A stretch of DNA of 5,238 nucleotides from Kiritimatiellia bacterium (GCA_007125875.1 SLCI01000233.1:1-5238), one strand, 5' to 3'. Shown: positions 1-4,970, counted from the first letter of the stretch. Numbers and translations are program-made. The notes: generated from the letters alone by a model not told the origin.

Positions 1-1139
1 AGGCCCCATCCGATTTCTTCCGACTGATGAGGGCTTGGCATTACGCGTTTCGAAATCAGTTCGACTTGCGACGCTGCCAAAACATGGGTGTGCATGCCCA
101 GTCCGCCCGCCAAGTACATCGCGTATACGAATCCTTCCTGCGCATGGCCAAACAACAGGGCCTAACCATCAACGAGCGCGCCGGGGACGATGAACTACTC
201 TGCAAATGTGTATTGGCCGGCTTCGCCGATCAAGTCGCACAACGACGTGACCAGAGCACGCGCAATTGCGTCGTGGTTCATGGCCGCACCGGCCAGCTAT
301 CGTCGGAAAGTATCGTGGATGATCCGCTCTTCGTAGCCGCCGCAATTGATGAGATTCAGCGCGGTCAGGACGGCAATGTTGAACTACAATTGGCGACGCG
401 CATTGAAGTCGAATGGCTAGAGGAACTGTTTCCAAGCGCAGTCAAGACCGCGCAACATGCCGTATATGACCCCAAGCTCAAGCGCGTCGTGCAATCGCAA
501 CAGATGCGCTATCACGACTTGGTTTTGGAATCTAGTTCCGGTGGCGAACCCGCACCTGAGCTAGCCGCCAAGCTATTGGCCGAGGAAGTGCGACGAGGCA
601 ATCTAGGCTTTAATAAATGGGACGATCAAGTCGAGCAATGGATCCTACGGCTGAACAATCTAGCCACATGGTGTCCGGACTGGGAACTGCCAGCCATTGG
701 CGATGAAGAACGGAACTTGTTGTTCGAGCAGCTCTGCCTCGGTTGTGTAACGGCCAAGAAGGTACGGACACGCCCCGTGTGGCCGGTGGTCAAAGGCTTC
801 CTATCCGCACAACAGTTGCAGCTCCTTCAACAACACGCCCCCGAACGGCTAGACATCGGCGGCAAACGGGCTTTTCGGTTGGTTTACACCGCGCCCCCCA
901 CCCCGCCATCGCTTTCAGCCCGCATTCAGGAATTATTTGGCGTGAAGTCGTTACCCACCATCGCCGGTGGCCGGATCAAACCGCTCGTCCACCTGCTGGC
1001 ACCCAACCAGCGTCCGGTTCAGATCACGCAAGATCTGCCTAACTTTTGGCGCGAACATTATCCCGGCATCCGCAAAGAGTTAAAGCGACGCTATCCCAAA
1101 CACGCCTGGCCCGAAGACCCCGAAGCACCCGGAAAATGA
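1..1139 (+). CDS. hrpB: ATP-dependent RNA helicase HrpB, C-terminal part (5' end outside window)
   Basis: This is the C-terminal part of a DEAH-box helicase of the HrpB family. The reading frame is open to the left edge (first complete codon at 3, reading APSDFFRL before the ATG at 27), so that ATG is internal and the gene begins upstream. About 378 residues are visible; full HrpB proteins are about 800 residues, so the helicase motor with its Walker and DEAH motifs lies outside. The visible part starts in the region following the helicase core (SDFFRLMRAWHYA, then a MGVHAQSARQVHRVY segment). It ends in the HrpB C-terminal domain, with the very typical stretches GGRIKPLVHLLAPNQRPVQ, FWREHYPGIRKELKRRYPKH and AWPEDP just before the TGA stop. 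HrpB is a cytoplasmic nucleic-acid-dependent ATPase whose precise role is poorly known. The gene converges on the methyltransferase gene, and their 3' ends overlap by 49 bases. The family assignment is firm; completeness of the motor cannot be judged. Confidence 0.93.
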   Translation, partial: APSDFFRLMRAWHYAFRNQFDLRRCQNMGVHAQSARQVHRVYESFLRMAKQQGLTINERAGDDELLCKCVLAGFADQVAQRRDQSTRNCVVVHGRTGQLSSESIVDDPLFVAAAIDEIQRGQDGNVELQLATRIEVEWLEELFPSAVKTAQHAVYDPKLKRVVQSQQMRYHDLVLESSSGGEPAPELAAKLLAEEVRRGNLGFNKWDDQVEQWILRLNNLATWCPDWELPAIGDEERNLLFEQLCLGCVTAKKVRTRPVWPVVKGFLSAQQLQLLQQHAPERLDIGGKRAFRLVYTAPPTPPSLSARIQELFGVKSLPTIAGGRIKPLVHLLAPNQRPVQITQDLPNFWREHYPGIRKELKRRYPKHAWPEDPEAPGK

Positions 1140-1846
1140 CGACTGGTCTCTAGGCCGCGCTTGCAAAGGTATGTCCCGATCACGCCACCCTCGAATTCCT
1201 TGGATTCGATAACGAAGCCTGCCCGTTGCAGGAGGCCGTCCATGACCCAGTCATAGGTAGAATGCTCATCGCGGAAGTGGCCTTCCGCATCCTCTTTGAG
1301 GAAGTCCCCACCGGCAACTTCTTGGCCGCGTATGAACTGATCGATGTTCTGCAGGGGATCTTGATCAGTCATAATCACATCCCGCAGATAAAGGATCCCC
1401 TCCTTCTTCAACATCCTATTCAGACGCTTTAAAGCGATACCCTTCCAAAAGTCGGGCAAATGATGGAAGGCGAAGGTCGATGTGATCGCGTCCACACTCT
1501 CCGGCGGAATATCCAGCGTCAGAAATCCGGCATGATGGAAGGTAATGACCAAACCAACGGCCTTCGCTTTCGCATATTCGAGCATGGCAACTGATACATC
1601 CACCGCGTGTACCGTGAGCCCACGCCGAGCAGCCTCAACGGCAAACGTTCCTGTCCCGCAACCGACATCCACCAGCACCGAACCCGGGGACAGATCGAGA
1701 CGATCTAACACGCCATGACTTTCCGCCACCAAATCGCGAAACCGCGCGTGCGTCTCGTCATAGATTTCGACCTCCTGTACAGAGGAGTAGTCGCGGCCCA
1801 CTTGCCGATATTCATCATATTGCCATGCGTAAGTCTTCATATTCAT
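1091..1846 (-). CDS. Class I SAM-dependent methyltransferase
   Basis: The product is a 251-residue soluble methyltransferase with a Rossmann-like fold. Motif I, which binds S-adenosylmethionine, is VDVGCGTGTF (residues 59-68). The acidic residue that contacts the ribose is D83 in HAVDVSVAML. The post-motif region FAFHHLPDFWKGIALKRLN (about 126-144), followed by LKKEGILYLRDV, is typical of methyltransferase_11/25-like proteins. The C-terminal half carries a conserved-looking block, GGDFLKEDAEGHFRDEHSTYDWV (spanning about 179-201), and ends at IGTYLCKRG (about 223-231). A further 20 residues (LETSRHFPGASGSSGQACLG) follow and are encoded antisense to the end of hrpB, so they look like a read-through tail. 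Two starts are possible, at 1846 and 1840. The first is kept because it lies 10 bases after the stop of the upstream membrane protein gene, with only a weak GTGAG ribosome site, which suggests translational coupling. The substrate cannot be told from the sequence. Confidence 0.88.
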   Translation of the reverse strand: MNMKTYAWQYDEYRQVGRDYSSVQEVEIYDETHARFRDLVAESHGVLDRLDLSPGSVLVDVGCGTGTFAVEAARRGLTVHAVDVSVAMLEYAKAKAVGLVITFHHAGFLTLDIPPESVDAITSTFAFHHLPDFWKGIALKRLNRMLKKEGILYLRDVIMTDQDPLQNIDQFIRGQEVAGGDFLKEDAEGHFRDEHSTYDWVMDGLLQRAGFVIESKEFEGGVIGTYLCKRGLETSRHFPGASGSSGQACLG

Positions 1847-1856
1847 AGTCGCTCAC

Positions 1857-2234
1857 TTAAACCAGCAGGAGATGCAGACTCCCCATAACGACAGCCAAGA
1901 TCAAGAATGGGATAGCCGGCTTCGCCAACTCGGGGTGAAGTATCAGAAAGACCAGCAGGGCGAAAGGAATAAAGATGACCGCCAGCGCCCATGGAATGCT
2001 CTTCTCGAAGGCGGCAAAGAACGCGAAGGCATGAGCCAGAAAGAGTGATATCCAAGCCGCAATCGCCAGTCCGCTGCGAAAGGTAAAGAGGTCATCGAAG
2101 TCTAGCGACAGCGATAGATCCGCCACCTCCCTTTTGATTAGCACCATCGGCAGCAACACACAGAGCCCGACCGCGAATGCAATCGCCAATGCCACGCGTG
2201 TATCCCGTGAATTCATTGTCTTCTCAAAGTCCAT
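1857..2234 (-). CDS. Small four-helix integral membrane protein, function unknown
   Basis: I do not recognise a named family for this 125-residue protein. It is strongly hydrophobic, with four probable membrane helices at about residues 13-33 (ALAIAFAVGLCVLLPMVLI), 55-76 (GLAIAAWISLFLAHAFAFF), 80-99 (IPWALAVIFIPFALLVFLI) and 106-125 (AIPFLILAVVMGSLHLLLV). A short acidic loop (LSLDFDDLF, about 42-50) lies between helices 1 and 2. There is no signal peptidase site and no recognisable catalytic motif. The start at 2234 has a good ribosome site (GGAG, 7 bases upstream). The second Met (codon 7, 2216) is an alternative, and it would be needed if transcription starts as close as the candidate promoter predicts. 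The gene is first in a two-gene leftward unit with the methyltransferase gene 10 bases downstream. The hydrophobic pattern and the tight linkage make a real gene likely. Confidence 0.75.
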   Translation of the reverse strand: MDFEKTMNSRDTRVALAIAFAVGLCVLLPMVLIKREVADLSLSLDFDDLFTFRSGLAIAAWISLFLAHAFAFFAAFEKSIPWALAVIFIPFALLVFLILHPELAKPAIPFLILAVVMGSLHLLLV

Positions 2235-2247
2235 CTACAGGCTCCAA

Positions 2248-2276
2248 AGTATAGACAATTTGCGCGGCCTGTCCAA
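2248..2276 (-). promoter_or_regulatory. Candidate sigma-70-type promoter for the membrane protein-methyltransferase unit
   Basis: Read on the minus strand, a TATACT -10 hexamer (2253-2248, five of six consensus bases) follows a TTGGAC -35-like hexamer (2276-2271, only three of six matches) with an ideal 17-base spacer. Transcription would begin near 2241, which leaves almost no leader before the GGAG and the ATG at 2234. Either the leader is very short, the start is the internal Met at 2216, or the match is accidental. Confidence 0.35.
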
Positions 2277-2392
2277 TTCACGATCTCCCGCCGGACGCAG
2301 AGGTCCGGCCAACAGATCAGTGCATCATTTGCCGCCAAAGATTTAGGGCGGCGGGATACAATTGTTGTGGTCACAATCGGCCAAAGACCGTT

Positions 2393-2410
2393 AATAGCTT
2401 ATAAGCTATT
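2393..2410. promoter_or_regulatory. Perfect 18-bp palindrome, operator-like (copy 1)
   Basis: AATAGCTTATAAGCTATT is a perfect palindrome with no central gap, and it recurs 41 bp to the right. Perfect, gapless, AT-rich dyads of this length repeated at about four helical turns are typical of operators for small homodimeric helix-turn-helix repressors, including those of toxin-antitoxin modules. No gene starts immediately next to it. The nearest start is the membrane protein gene, whose ATG at 2234 is about 160 bases away and reads leftward. The regulator is unknown. Confidence 0.55.
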
Positions 2411-2434
2411 GACCATACACCGAGATTCCGGGCG

Positions 2435-2450
2435 ATAGCTTATAAGCTAT
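2435..2450. promoter_or_regulatory. Perfect 16-bp palindrome, operator-like (copy 2)
   Basis: ATAGCTTATAAGCTAT repeats the core of the palindrome at 2393-2410. The 17 bases ATAGCTTATAAGCTATT are identical in both copies (2394-2410 and 2435-2451), and the flanking bases differ. The centres are 41 bp apart, close to four turns of DNA, so both sites would face the same side of the helix and could bind one protein cooperatively. Confidence 0.55.
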
Positions 2451-2477
2451 TAAACCATTCTGGCCTGAATAATCACG

Positions 2478-2587
2478 TTTCCAGTCATTGGAAACTTTTC
2501 AGCCCGTTTTTCCAATCGTTGGAACTTTTTCGGCGTAATTTTCCAATCGTTGGAAAAATTTTGGTCGCTTTTTCCAATCGTTGGAAA
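2478..2587. repeat. Array of four 17-bp palindromes with an exact 31-bp period
   Basis: Four units of consensus TTTCCAATCGTTGGAAA start at 2478, 2509, 2540 and 2571, exactly 31 bp apart. Each is a 7-bp inverted repeat (TTTCCAA and TTGGAAA) around TCG. Unit 1 is diverged (TTTCCAGTCATTGGAAA), unit 2 ends in C instead of A, and units 3 and 4 match the consensus. The 14-base spacers are not identical, but all carry a TTTT run near their left end and a G at position 8, so the repeat is partly a whole 31-mer. Because 31 is not a multiple of three, the array puts look-alike peptides in all frames, which argues against a coding role. It is too short in repeat and spacer for CRISPR. Possible roles are a same-face protein-binding array or a series of weak hairpins in a transcript. 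Confidence 0.9.
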
Positions 2588-2617
2588 CTTGTAAGGCCGG
2601 CGTTGTGGATTGGATTG

Positions 2618-2675
2618 CGGAGTAACACGCAGCCACAAAGAACCGCCTCACGGCGGCCCTACAAGCCTTCGCCCG
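2618..2675 (-). repeat. REP-like element, copy A (left direct repeat beside vapBC)
   Basis: This 58-base stretch matches 3405-3462 in the same orientation at 51 of 58 positions. Its core, read on the minus strand, is TGTAGGGC followed by a hairpin with a perfect 5-bp stem and 4-base loop (CCGCC-GTGA-GGCGG, 2656-2643). The GTAG tetranucleotide just 5' of a GC-rich hairpin is the layout of bacterial REP elements that are handled by Y1-type REP-associated transposases (RAYTs). No such transposase gene is present in the window. Confidence 0.7.
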
Positions 2676-2748
2676 CCCGTAGTGTCATCGCAGTAAGACG
2701 ATGACTTGACCAGCCACAACAGCAGGCGTTGGGGGGCAAGCCCTCTTC

Positions 2749-3126
2749 TCAATATAATGCGAAATCGAGGTGCTTTGCCATTAGCACAAAGTGTCGGTCA
2801 TAAGATAGCACGGGGACATGATGCTGCTTCGCGTTCTGCGCAATGATCAGATCGGGGATGCCCACCCTGTTTATGCCTTTCTTGATGCAAACGCATTGTG
2901 ACCGTTCTATTTCAAGCCAATCGATCCGAAGGGATAGCTTTGGAATATCTCGAAGCAGACTGACTAACCGGGATTTCTTTCGAACAATCAGCGGTGGCAG
3001 GAGTTCTGCCAGGATGAGTTCATTGGTAAATATCATTCCCTCGTCGATCAGCCAATCAACTCGGTCATCATCACCTGCACCACGCAGATACTGTATCCAG
3101 ACCGAGCTATCGACAAGCACACTCAC
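2749..3126 (-). CDS. vapC: VapC-type PIN-domain ribonuclease toxin
   Basis: This 125-residue protein is a complete PIN domain, the metal-dependent endoribonuclease fold of type II VapC toxins, which usually cleave tRNA or rRNA and halt translation. The four acidic residues that hold Mg2+/Mn2+ are all present: D6 (VLVDSSVW), E41 (LILAELL), D92 (GIPDLIIAQNA) and D110 (LSYDRHF). The length is normal for the family. Translation starts at a GTG (3126-3124) that overlaps the TGA stop of the antitoxin gene as GTGA, so toxin synthesis is probably coupled to antitoxin synthesis. A second candidate acidic pair around D60/D69 is not part of the usual site. With all active-site residues intact the toxin is expected to be functional; the RNA target cannot be predicted. 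The gene ends at TAA or equivalent immediately before hairpin-rich intergenic DNA. Confidence 0.93.
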   Translation of the reverse strand: MSVLVDSSVWIQYLRGAGDDDRVDWLIDEGMIFTNELILAELLPPLIVRKKSRLVSLLRDIPKLSLRIDWLEIERSQCVCIKKGINRVGIPDLIIAQNAKQHHVPVLSYDRHFVLMAKHLDFALY

Positions 3127-3317
3127 GCGCGCTTTCTTAACGAGTCCATATCGATATCCAGATCCACCTTGCCCTTGAAAGCCTTGAGCTGCTGCAGGCG
3201 GTTCTTCCGGACCAAATCCTGAAGAGCCGTAATGATCGTAGCCGTCTTTGATCGCTGGTGGGAGACTTTCATCGCCTCCTTCAGCAAGTCTTCAGGTAAA
3301 TCAAGCGTGGTTCTCAT
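3123..3317 (-). CDS. vapB: VapB-type antitoxin (ribbon-helix-helix)
   Basis: This 64-residue antitoxin partners the PIN toxin. Its N-terminus MRTTLDLPEDLLKEAMKVS has the short beta strand and first helix of a ribbon-helix-helix DNA-binding domain. The next stretch, SKTATIITALQDLVRKNR (about 23-40), is the second helix, as in the VapB/DUF2191 group. The C-terminal tail FKGKVDLDIDMDSLRKRA (47-64) fits the toxin-neutralising segment. The ATG at 3317 is chosen over an in-frame ATG at 3356 because it has a strong ribosome site (GAGG, about 6 bases upstream) and because the family begins with MRTTLDLP. The longer start would add 13 residues (MHYIDCLCISREA) that do not fit and would place the start codon inside the candidate operator. 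The protein probably represses its own promoter, alone and together with the toxin. Confidence 0.9.
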   Translation of the reverse strand: MRTTLDLPEDLLKEAMKVSHQRSKTATIITALQDLVRKNRLQQLKAFKGKVDLDIDMDSLRKRA

Positions 3318-3328
3318 GGCTTCCCTCG

Positions 3329-3358
3329 ATATGCATAAACAATCAATATAGTGCATAT
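3329..3358. promoter_or_regulatory. Candidate vapB autoregulatory operator
   Basis: An exact 7-bp inverted repeat, ATATGCA (3329-3335) and TGCATAT (3352-3358), lies with centres 23 bp apart, about two helical turns. It sits between the candidate -10 element and the vapB ribosome site, exactly where a VapBC complex would block transcription. Inverted repeats in this position are the usual target of VapB proteins. The left arm is part of an ATGCAT that is itself palindromic. Binding by this VapB is inferred from position. Confidence 0.5.
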
Positions 3359-3387
3359 AAAGTATGCGGCCCCAGCGACCTTGTCAA
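3359..3387 (-). promoter_or_regulatory. Candidate promoter of the vapBC module
   Basis: On the minus strand a perfect TTGACA -35 hexamer (3387-3382) is followed after 17 bases by TACTTT (3364-3359), a poor -10 with three of six consensus bases. A start near 3352 would give a leader of about 35 bases and would fall within the candidate operator. An AT-rich alternative -10, TATATT (3350-3345), has no -35 at the right distance. Confidence 0.45.
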
Positions 3388-3404
3388 TCGGTCTTCACTC
3401 CCCG

Positions 3405-3462
3405 CGGCGTTACACGCAGCCACGAAGAACCGCCTCACGGAGGCCTTACAAGCCTTGGCTCG
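3405..3462 (-). repeat. REP-like element, copy B (right direct repeat beside vapBC)
   Basis: This is the second copy of the 58-base repeat at 2618-2675, with 7 differences and no gaps, 787 bases further right. On the minus strand its head reads TGTAAGGC instead of TGTAGGGC, and one base of the hairpin stem differs (GGAGG facing CCGCC on the plus strand). It therefore looks like a more decayed copy. It lies just upstream of the vapBC promoter. Confidence 0.7.
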
Positions 3463-3475
3463 CTAGCAGGATTTT

Positions 3476-3487
3476 CGCCGTGAGGCG
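3476..3487 (+). repeat. REP-like half element, inverted relative to copy B
   Basis: CGCC-GTGA-GGCG is a perfect 4-bp stem with the same GTGA loop as copies A and B. Its CCGTGAGGCG (3478-3487) is the exact reverse complement of CGCCTCACGG in copy B (3431-3440). The pair therefore forms a BIME-like inverted doublet with a 37-base gap. The GTAG head is missing on this side. Confidence 0.5.
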
Positions 3488-3512
3488 ATGAATAGCGCAT
3501 CCGCAACGGCGA

Positions 3513-3533
3513 CCCGCAAGCGGGCGCCCTACA
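3513..3533 (-). repeat. REP-like element, copy C
   Basis: Read on the minus strand this is TGTAGGGC (3533-3526), then a perfect 5-bp stem CCCGC/GCGGG closed over two bases (3524-3513). The head is identical to that of copy A, while the stem sequence is different. This is what is expected of different members of one GTAG-hairpin family. Confidence 0.55.
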
Positions 3534-3625
3534 GGAAATACATAAGTCGACCGAAGGAGTGCCACCGCTGATACACGTCAATGAGACGCACCTCGGCCAC
3601 TCCTATATCCTTGCATAAAACAGTG

Positions 3626-3646
3626 CAATCGCTAATTTTGCGATTG
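3626..3646. promoter_or_regulatory. Hairpin or operator dyad in the leader of the glycosyltransferase operon
   Basis: CAATCGC and GCGATTG form a perfect 7-bp inverted repeat around a 7-base AT-rich centre (TAATTTT). It lies 59 bases before the start codon. It has no downstream T-run, so it is not a rho-independent terminator. It could be an operator or an RNA leader hairpin. Confidence 0.35.
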
Positions 3647-3689
3647 GTGATCGGGGCATGCTGGCGCGGCCGACGCCGCGGCATACGAA

Positions 3690-3695
3690 AAGGAG
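3690..3695 (+). promoter_or_regulatory. Ribosome binding site of the glycosyltransferase gene
   Basis: AAGGAG stands 9 bases before the ATG at 3705 and fixes this start. It follows directly after a GC-rich hairpin (stem 3665-3670 with 3675-3680). Confidence 0.8.
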
Positions 3696-3704
3696 ATCGA
3701 CGCC

Positions 3705-4970
3705 ATGGGCGAGCGGATTGGATTTGTATCGACACGATTTGCGGGCTTGGACGGGGTATCGCTGGAAAGCGCGAAGTGGGCGCAGGTTCTCTGGGATCAC
3801 GAGCATGTGAGCCATTGGTATGCCGGTCGCCTTGACCGCGCCAGTGACATCAGTAGCTGCGTGCCGGAAGCCTATTTCGGCCATCCCGAAATCCAATGGA
3901 TCAACGACCGAATCTGGGGGCATAGCCAGCGTGACCCGCTCGTGAGCCAGCGCATACGGGATCTATCGGCCTACCTGAAAGAGAGCCTGTACGAATTTGT
4001 GCGCACGTTCGACATCTCCGTACTGATCATTCAGAACGCGGTGACGATTCCAATGAACCTGCCGCTGGGCGTAGCGATTACGGAGTTCATTAACGAAACG
4101 CAGATCCCGACGATCGCGCACCATCACGATTTCTACTGGGAACGTCAGCGTTTCATGGTCAATGCGGTGCACGACTATCTAGACTTGGCGTTTCCGCCGC
4201 GGCACCCCGCCTTACAACATGCGGTGATCAACTTAGCCGCTCAAGAGGACTTGGCGTGGCGACGCGGTATTTCCTCGGTGTTGATTCCGAACGTGCTGGA
4301 TTTCGAGCATCCGCCTCCCCCGCCCGACCAGTATTCGGAGGACGTCCGCGCAGAAATTGGGTTGGCGCCGGATGACATTATGATTCTACAACCCACGCGT
4401 ATTGTTCCCCGCAAGGGCATTGAGCACGCGATCAAGTTGGTCGAGATGTTGGGTGACCCGAAATACAAGCTGGTGATTTCGCATGAAGCGGGCGATGAAG
4501 GTTTCGAGTATCACAACATCTTGACCGAGCTGGCTGCGGCGGCGGGTGTGGATATTCGTTTCATCGCGACGCGTATCGGTGAAGTCCGCCAGCTGGATCA
4601 TGAGGGCAAAAAGATCTACACGCTCTGGGATCTCTATCCCCATGCCAACCTTGTCACCTACCCGAGCCTCTATGAAGGGTTCGGCAACGCGTTTCTGGAA
4701 GCCGTCTATTTCCGTGTCCCAGTGCTGATCAATCGCTACGCCATTTTTGCCCGCGACATCGAGCCGAAAGGTTTCAAGATGCCGGTGATGGACGGGTTCC
4801 TAACGCGCAATGTGGTGGAAGAGGTGCGCCGGGTGCTGGAAGATACGGCCTATCGCGAGGAGTGCTTGAACCATAATTATGCGATGGCGTTACGCTTCTA
4901 CAGCTATTCGGTTTTGCGACGCAAAATGCGCACGTTGATCACCAACATCACCGGCCTGCAGGAAATGTAA
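3705..4970 (+). CDS. GT-B fold glycosyltransferase, GT4 family type
   Basis: This 421-residue cytoplasmic protein has the two Rossmann-like domains of GT-B retaining glycosyltransferases. The N-terminal, acceptor-binding domain begins RIGFVSTRFAGLDGVSLESAKW (spanning 4-25), with the glycine-rich loop common in GT4 enzymes. It contains the polar stretch IAHHHDFYWERQRF (137-150). A proline-rich linker (203-207) leads to the C-terminal nucleotide-sugar domain, with QPTRIVPRKGIEHAI (229-243, basic R and K for phosphate binding). The EX7E signature follows in SLYEGFGNAFLEA (321-333, E324 and E332). There is no signal peptide or membrane helix. The gene is first in an operon with a GH13_18 sugar phosphorylase gene 2 bases downstream. 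This suggests that the enzyme makes a small glycoside whose breakdown or salvage involves the phosphorylase, for example sucrose, glucosylglycerate or mannosylglucosylglycerate. The fold and family are clear; donor and acceptor are guesses. Confidence 0.88.
   Translation: MGERIGFVSTRFAGLDGVSLESAKWAQVLWDHEHVSHWYAGRLDRASDISSCVPEAYFGHPEIQWINDRIWGHSQRDPLVSQRIRDLSAYLKESLYEFVRTFDISVLIIQNAVTIPMNLPLGVAITEFINETQIPTIAHHHDFYWERQRFMVNAVHDYLDLAFPPRHPALQHAVINLAAQEDLAWRRGISSVLIPNVLDFEHPPPPPDQYSEDVRAEIGLAPDDIMILQPTRIVPRKGIEHAIKLVEMLGDPKYKLVISHEAGDEGFEYHNILTELAAAAGVDIRFIATRIGEVRQLDHEGKKIYTLWDLYPHANLVTYPSLYEGFGNAFLEAVYFRVPVLINRYAIFARDIEPKGFKMPVMDGFLTRNVVEEVRRVLEDTAYREECLNHNYAMALRFYSYSVLRRKMRTLITNITGLQEM

Larger units (their letters stand above)
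2235..2748. other. 514-base intergenic region rich in palindromes and repeats
   Basis: No credible gene lies here. From left to right it holds the candidate promoter described separately and a perfect 7-bp hairpin (GCCGGAC at 2290-2296 with GTCCGGC at 2303-2309). A 6-bp hairpin follows (GCCGCC at 2331-2336 with GGCGGC at 2347-2352), then a small dyad TTGTG-GT-CACAA (2365-2376), twin operator-like palindromes (2393-2451), the 31-bp-period palindrome array (2478-2587) and a REP-like element (2618-2675). A 7-bp hairpin (GTCATCG at 2684-2690 with CGATGAC at 2699-2705) and a small GGGC-AA-GCCC hairpin (2734-2743) lie just downstream of vapC. Short open frames across the array are produced by the repeat itself and are not genes. 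Confidence 0.8.
3357..3704. other. Intergenic region between the divergent vapBC and glycosyltransferase genes
   Basis: No gene is supported in these 348 bases. They hold the vapBC promoter, REP-like copy B, and a CGCC-GTGA-GGCG hairpin (3476-3487) in inverted orientation to copy B. REP-like copy C and a long-spaced inverted repeat (AGGAGTG at 3555-3561, CACTCCT at 3597-3603) follow. Next is a 7-bp hairpin (CAATCGC at 3626-3632, GCGATTG at 3640-3646), and a GC-rich 6-bp hairpin (3665-3680) stands just before the ribosome site of the glycosyltransferase gene. A promoter for that operon must lie here, but I see no convincing hexamers. TTGCAT (3611-3616) with TAATTT (3633-3638) is the best weak pair. 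Confidence 0.65.

Noticed and set aside
27..29. ATG at 27 as the start of the helicase gene
   Set aside because: The frame stays open to the left edge and the preceding residues SDFFRL belong to the HrpB pattern, so this Met is internal.
169..1042. Overlapping open frames of 88 and 99 codons inside the helicase gene (169-435 minus, 743-1042 plus)
   Set aside because: They are shadows of the hrpB coding frame with Arg/Pro/His-rich compositions and no motif.
2478..2587. CRISPR-like array
   Set aside because: Repeats are 17 bp and spacers 14 bp, far below CRISPR sizes. The spacers share sequence with each other, and no cas genes are present.
2450..2638. A 62-codon open frame on the minus strand with repeats such as NFSNDWK, FQRLEK and FPMTGN
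   Set aside because: The peptides are the three-frame translations of the 31-bp palindrome array. A period of 31 shifts frame at every unit, so no repeating protein is encoded. There is no ribosome site.
2684..2705. Hairpin GTCATCG/CGATGAC as a rho-independent terminator of vapBC
   Set aside because: The dyad is perfect and lies 44 bases after vapC, but neither side has a T-run, so I do not call a terminator.
3318..3356. Longer vapB with 13 more N-terminal residues
   Set aside because: The extension does not resemble the family N-terminus, overlaps the candidate operator and transcription start, and lacks the GAGG ribosome site that precedes 3317.
3603..3923. 106-codon minus-strand open frame overlapping the glycosyltransferase start
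   Set aside because: It is antisense to a clear gene over most of its length, has no recognisable domain, and has no reasonable ribosome site.
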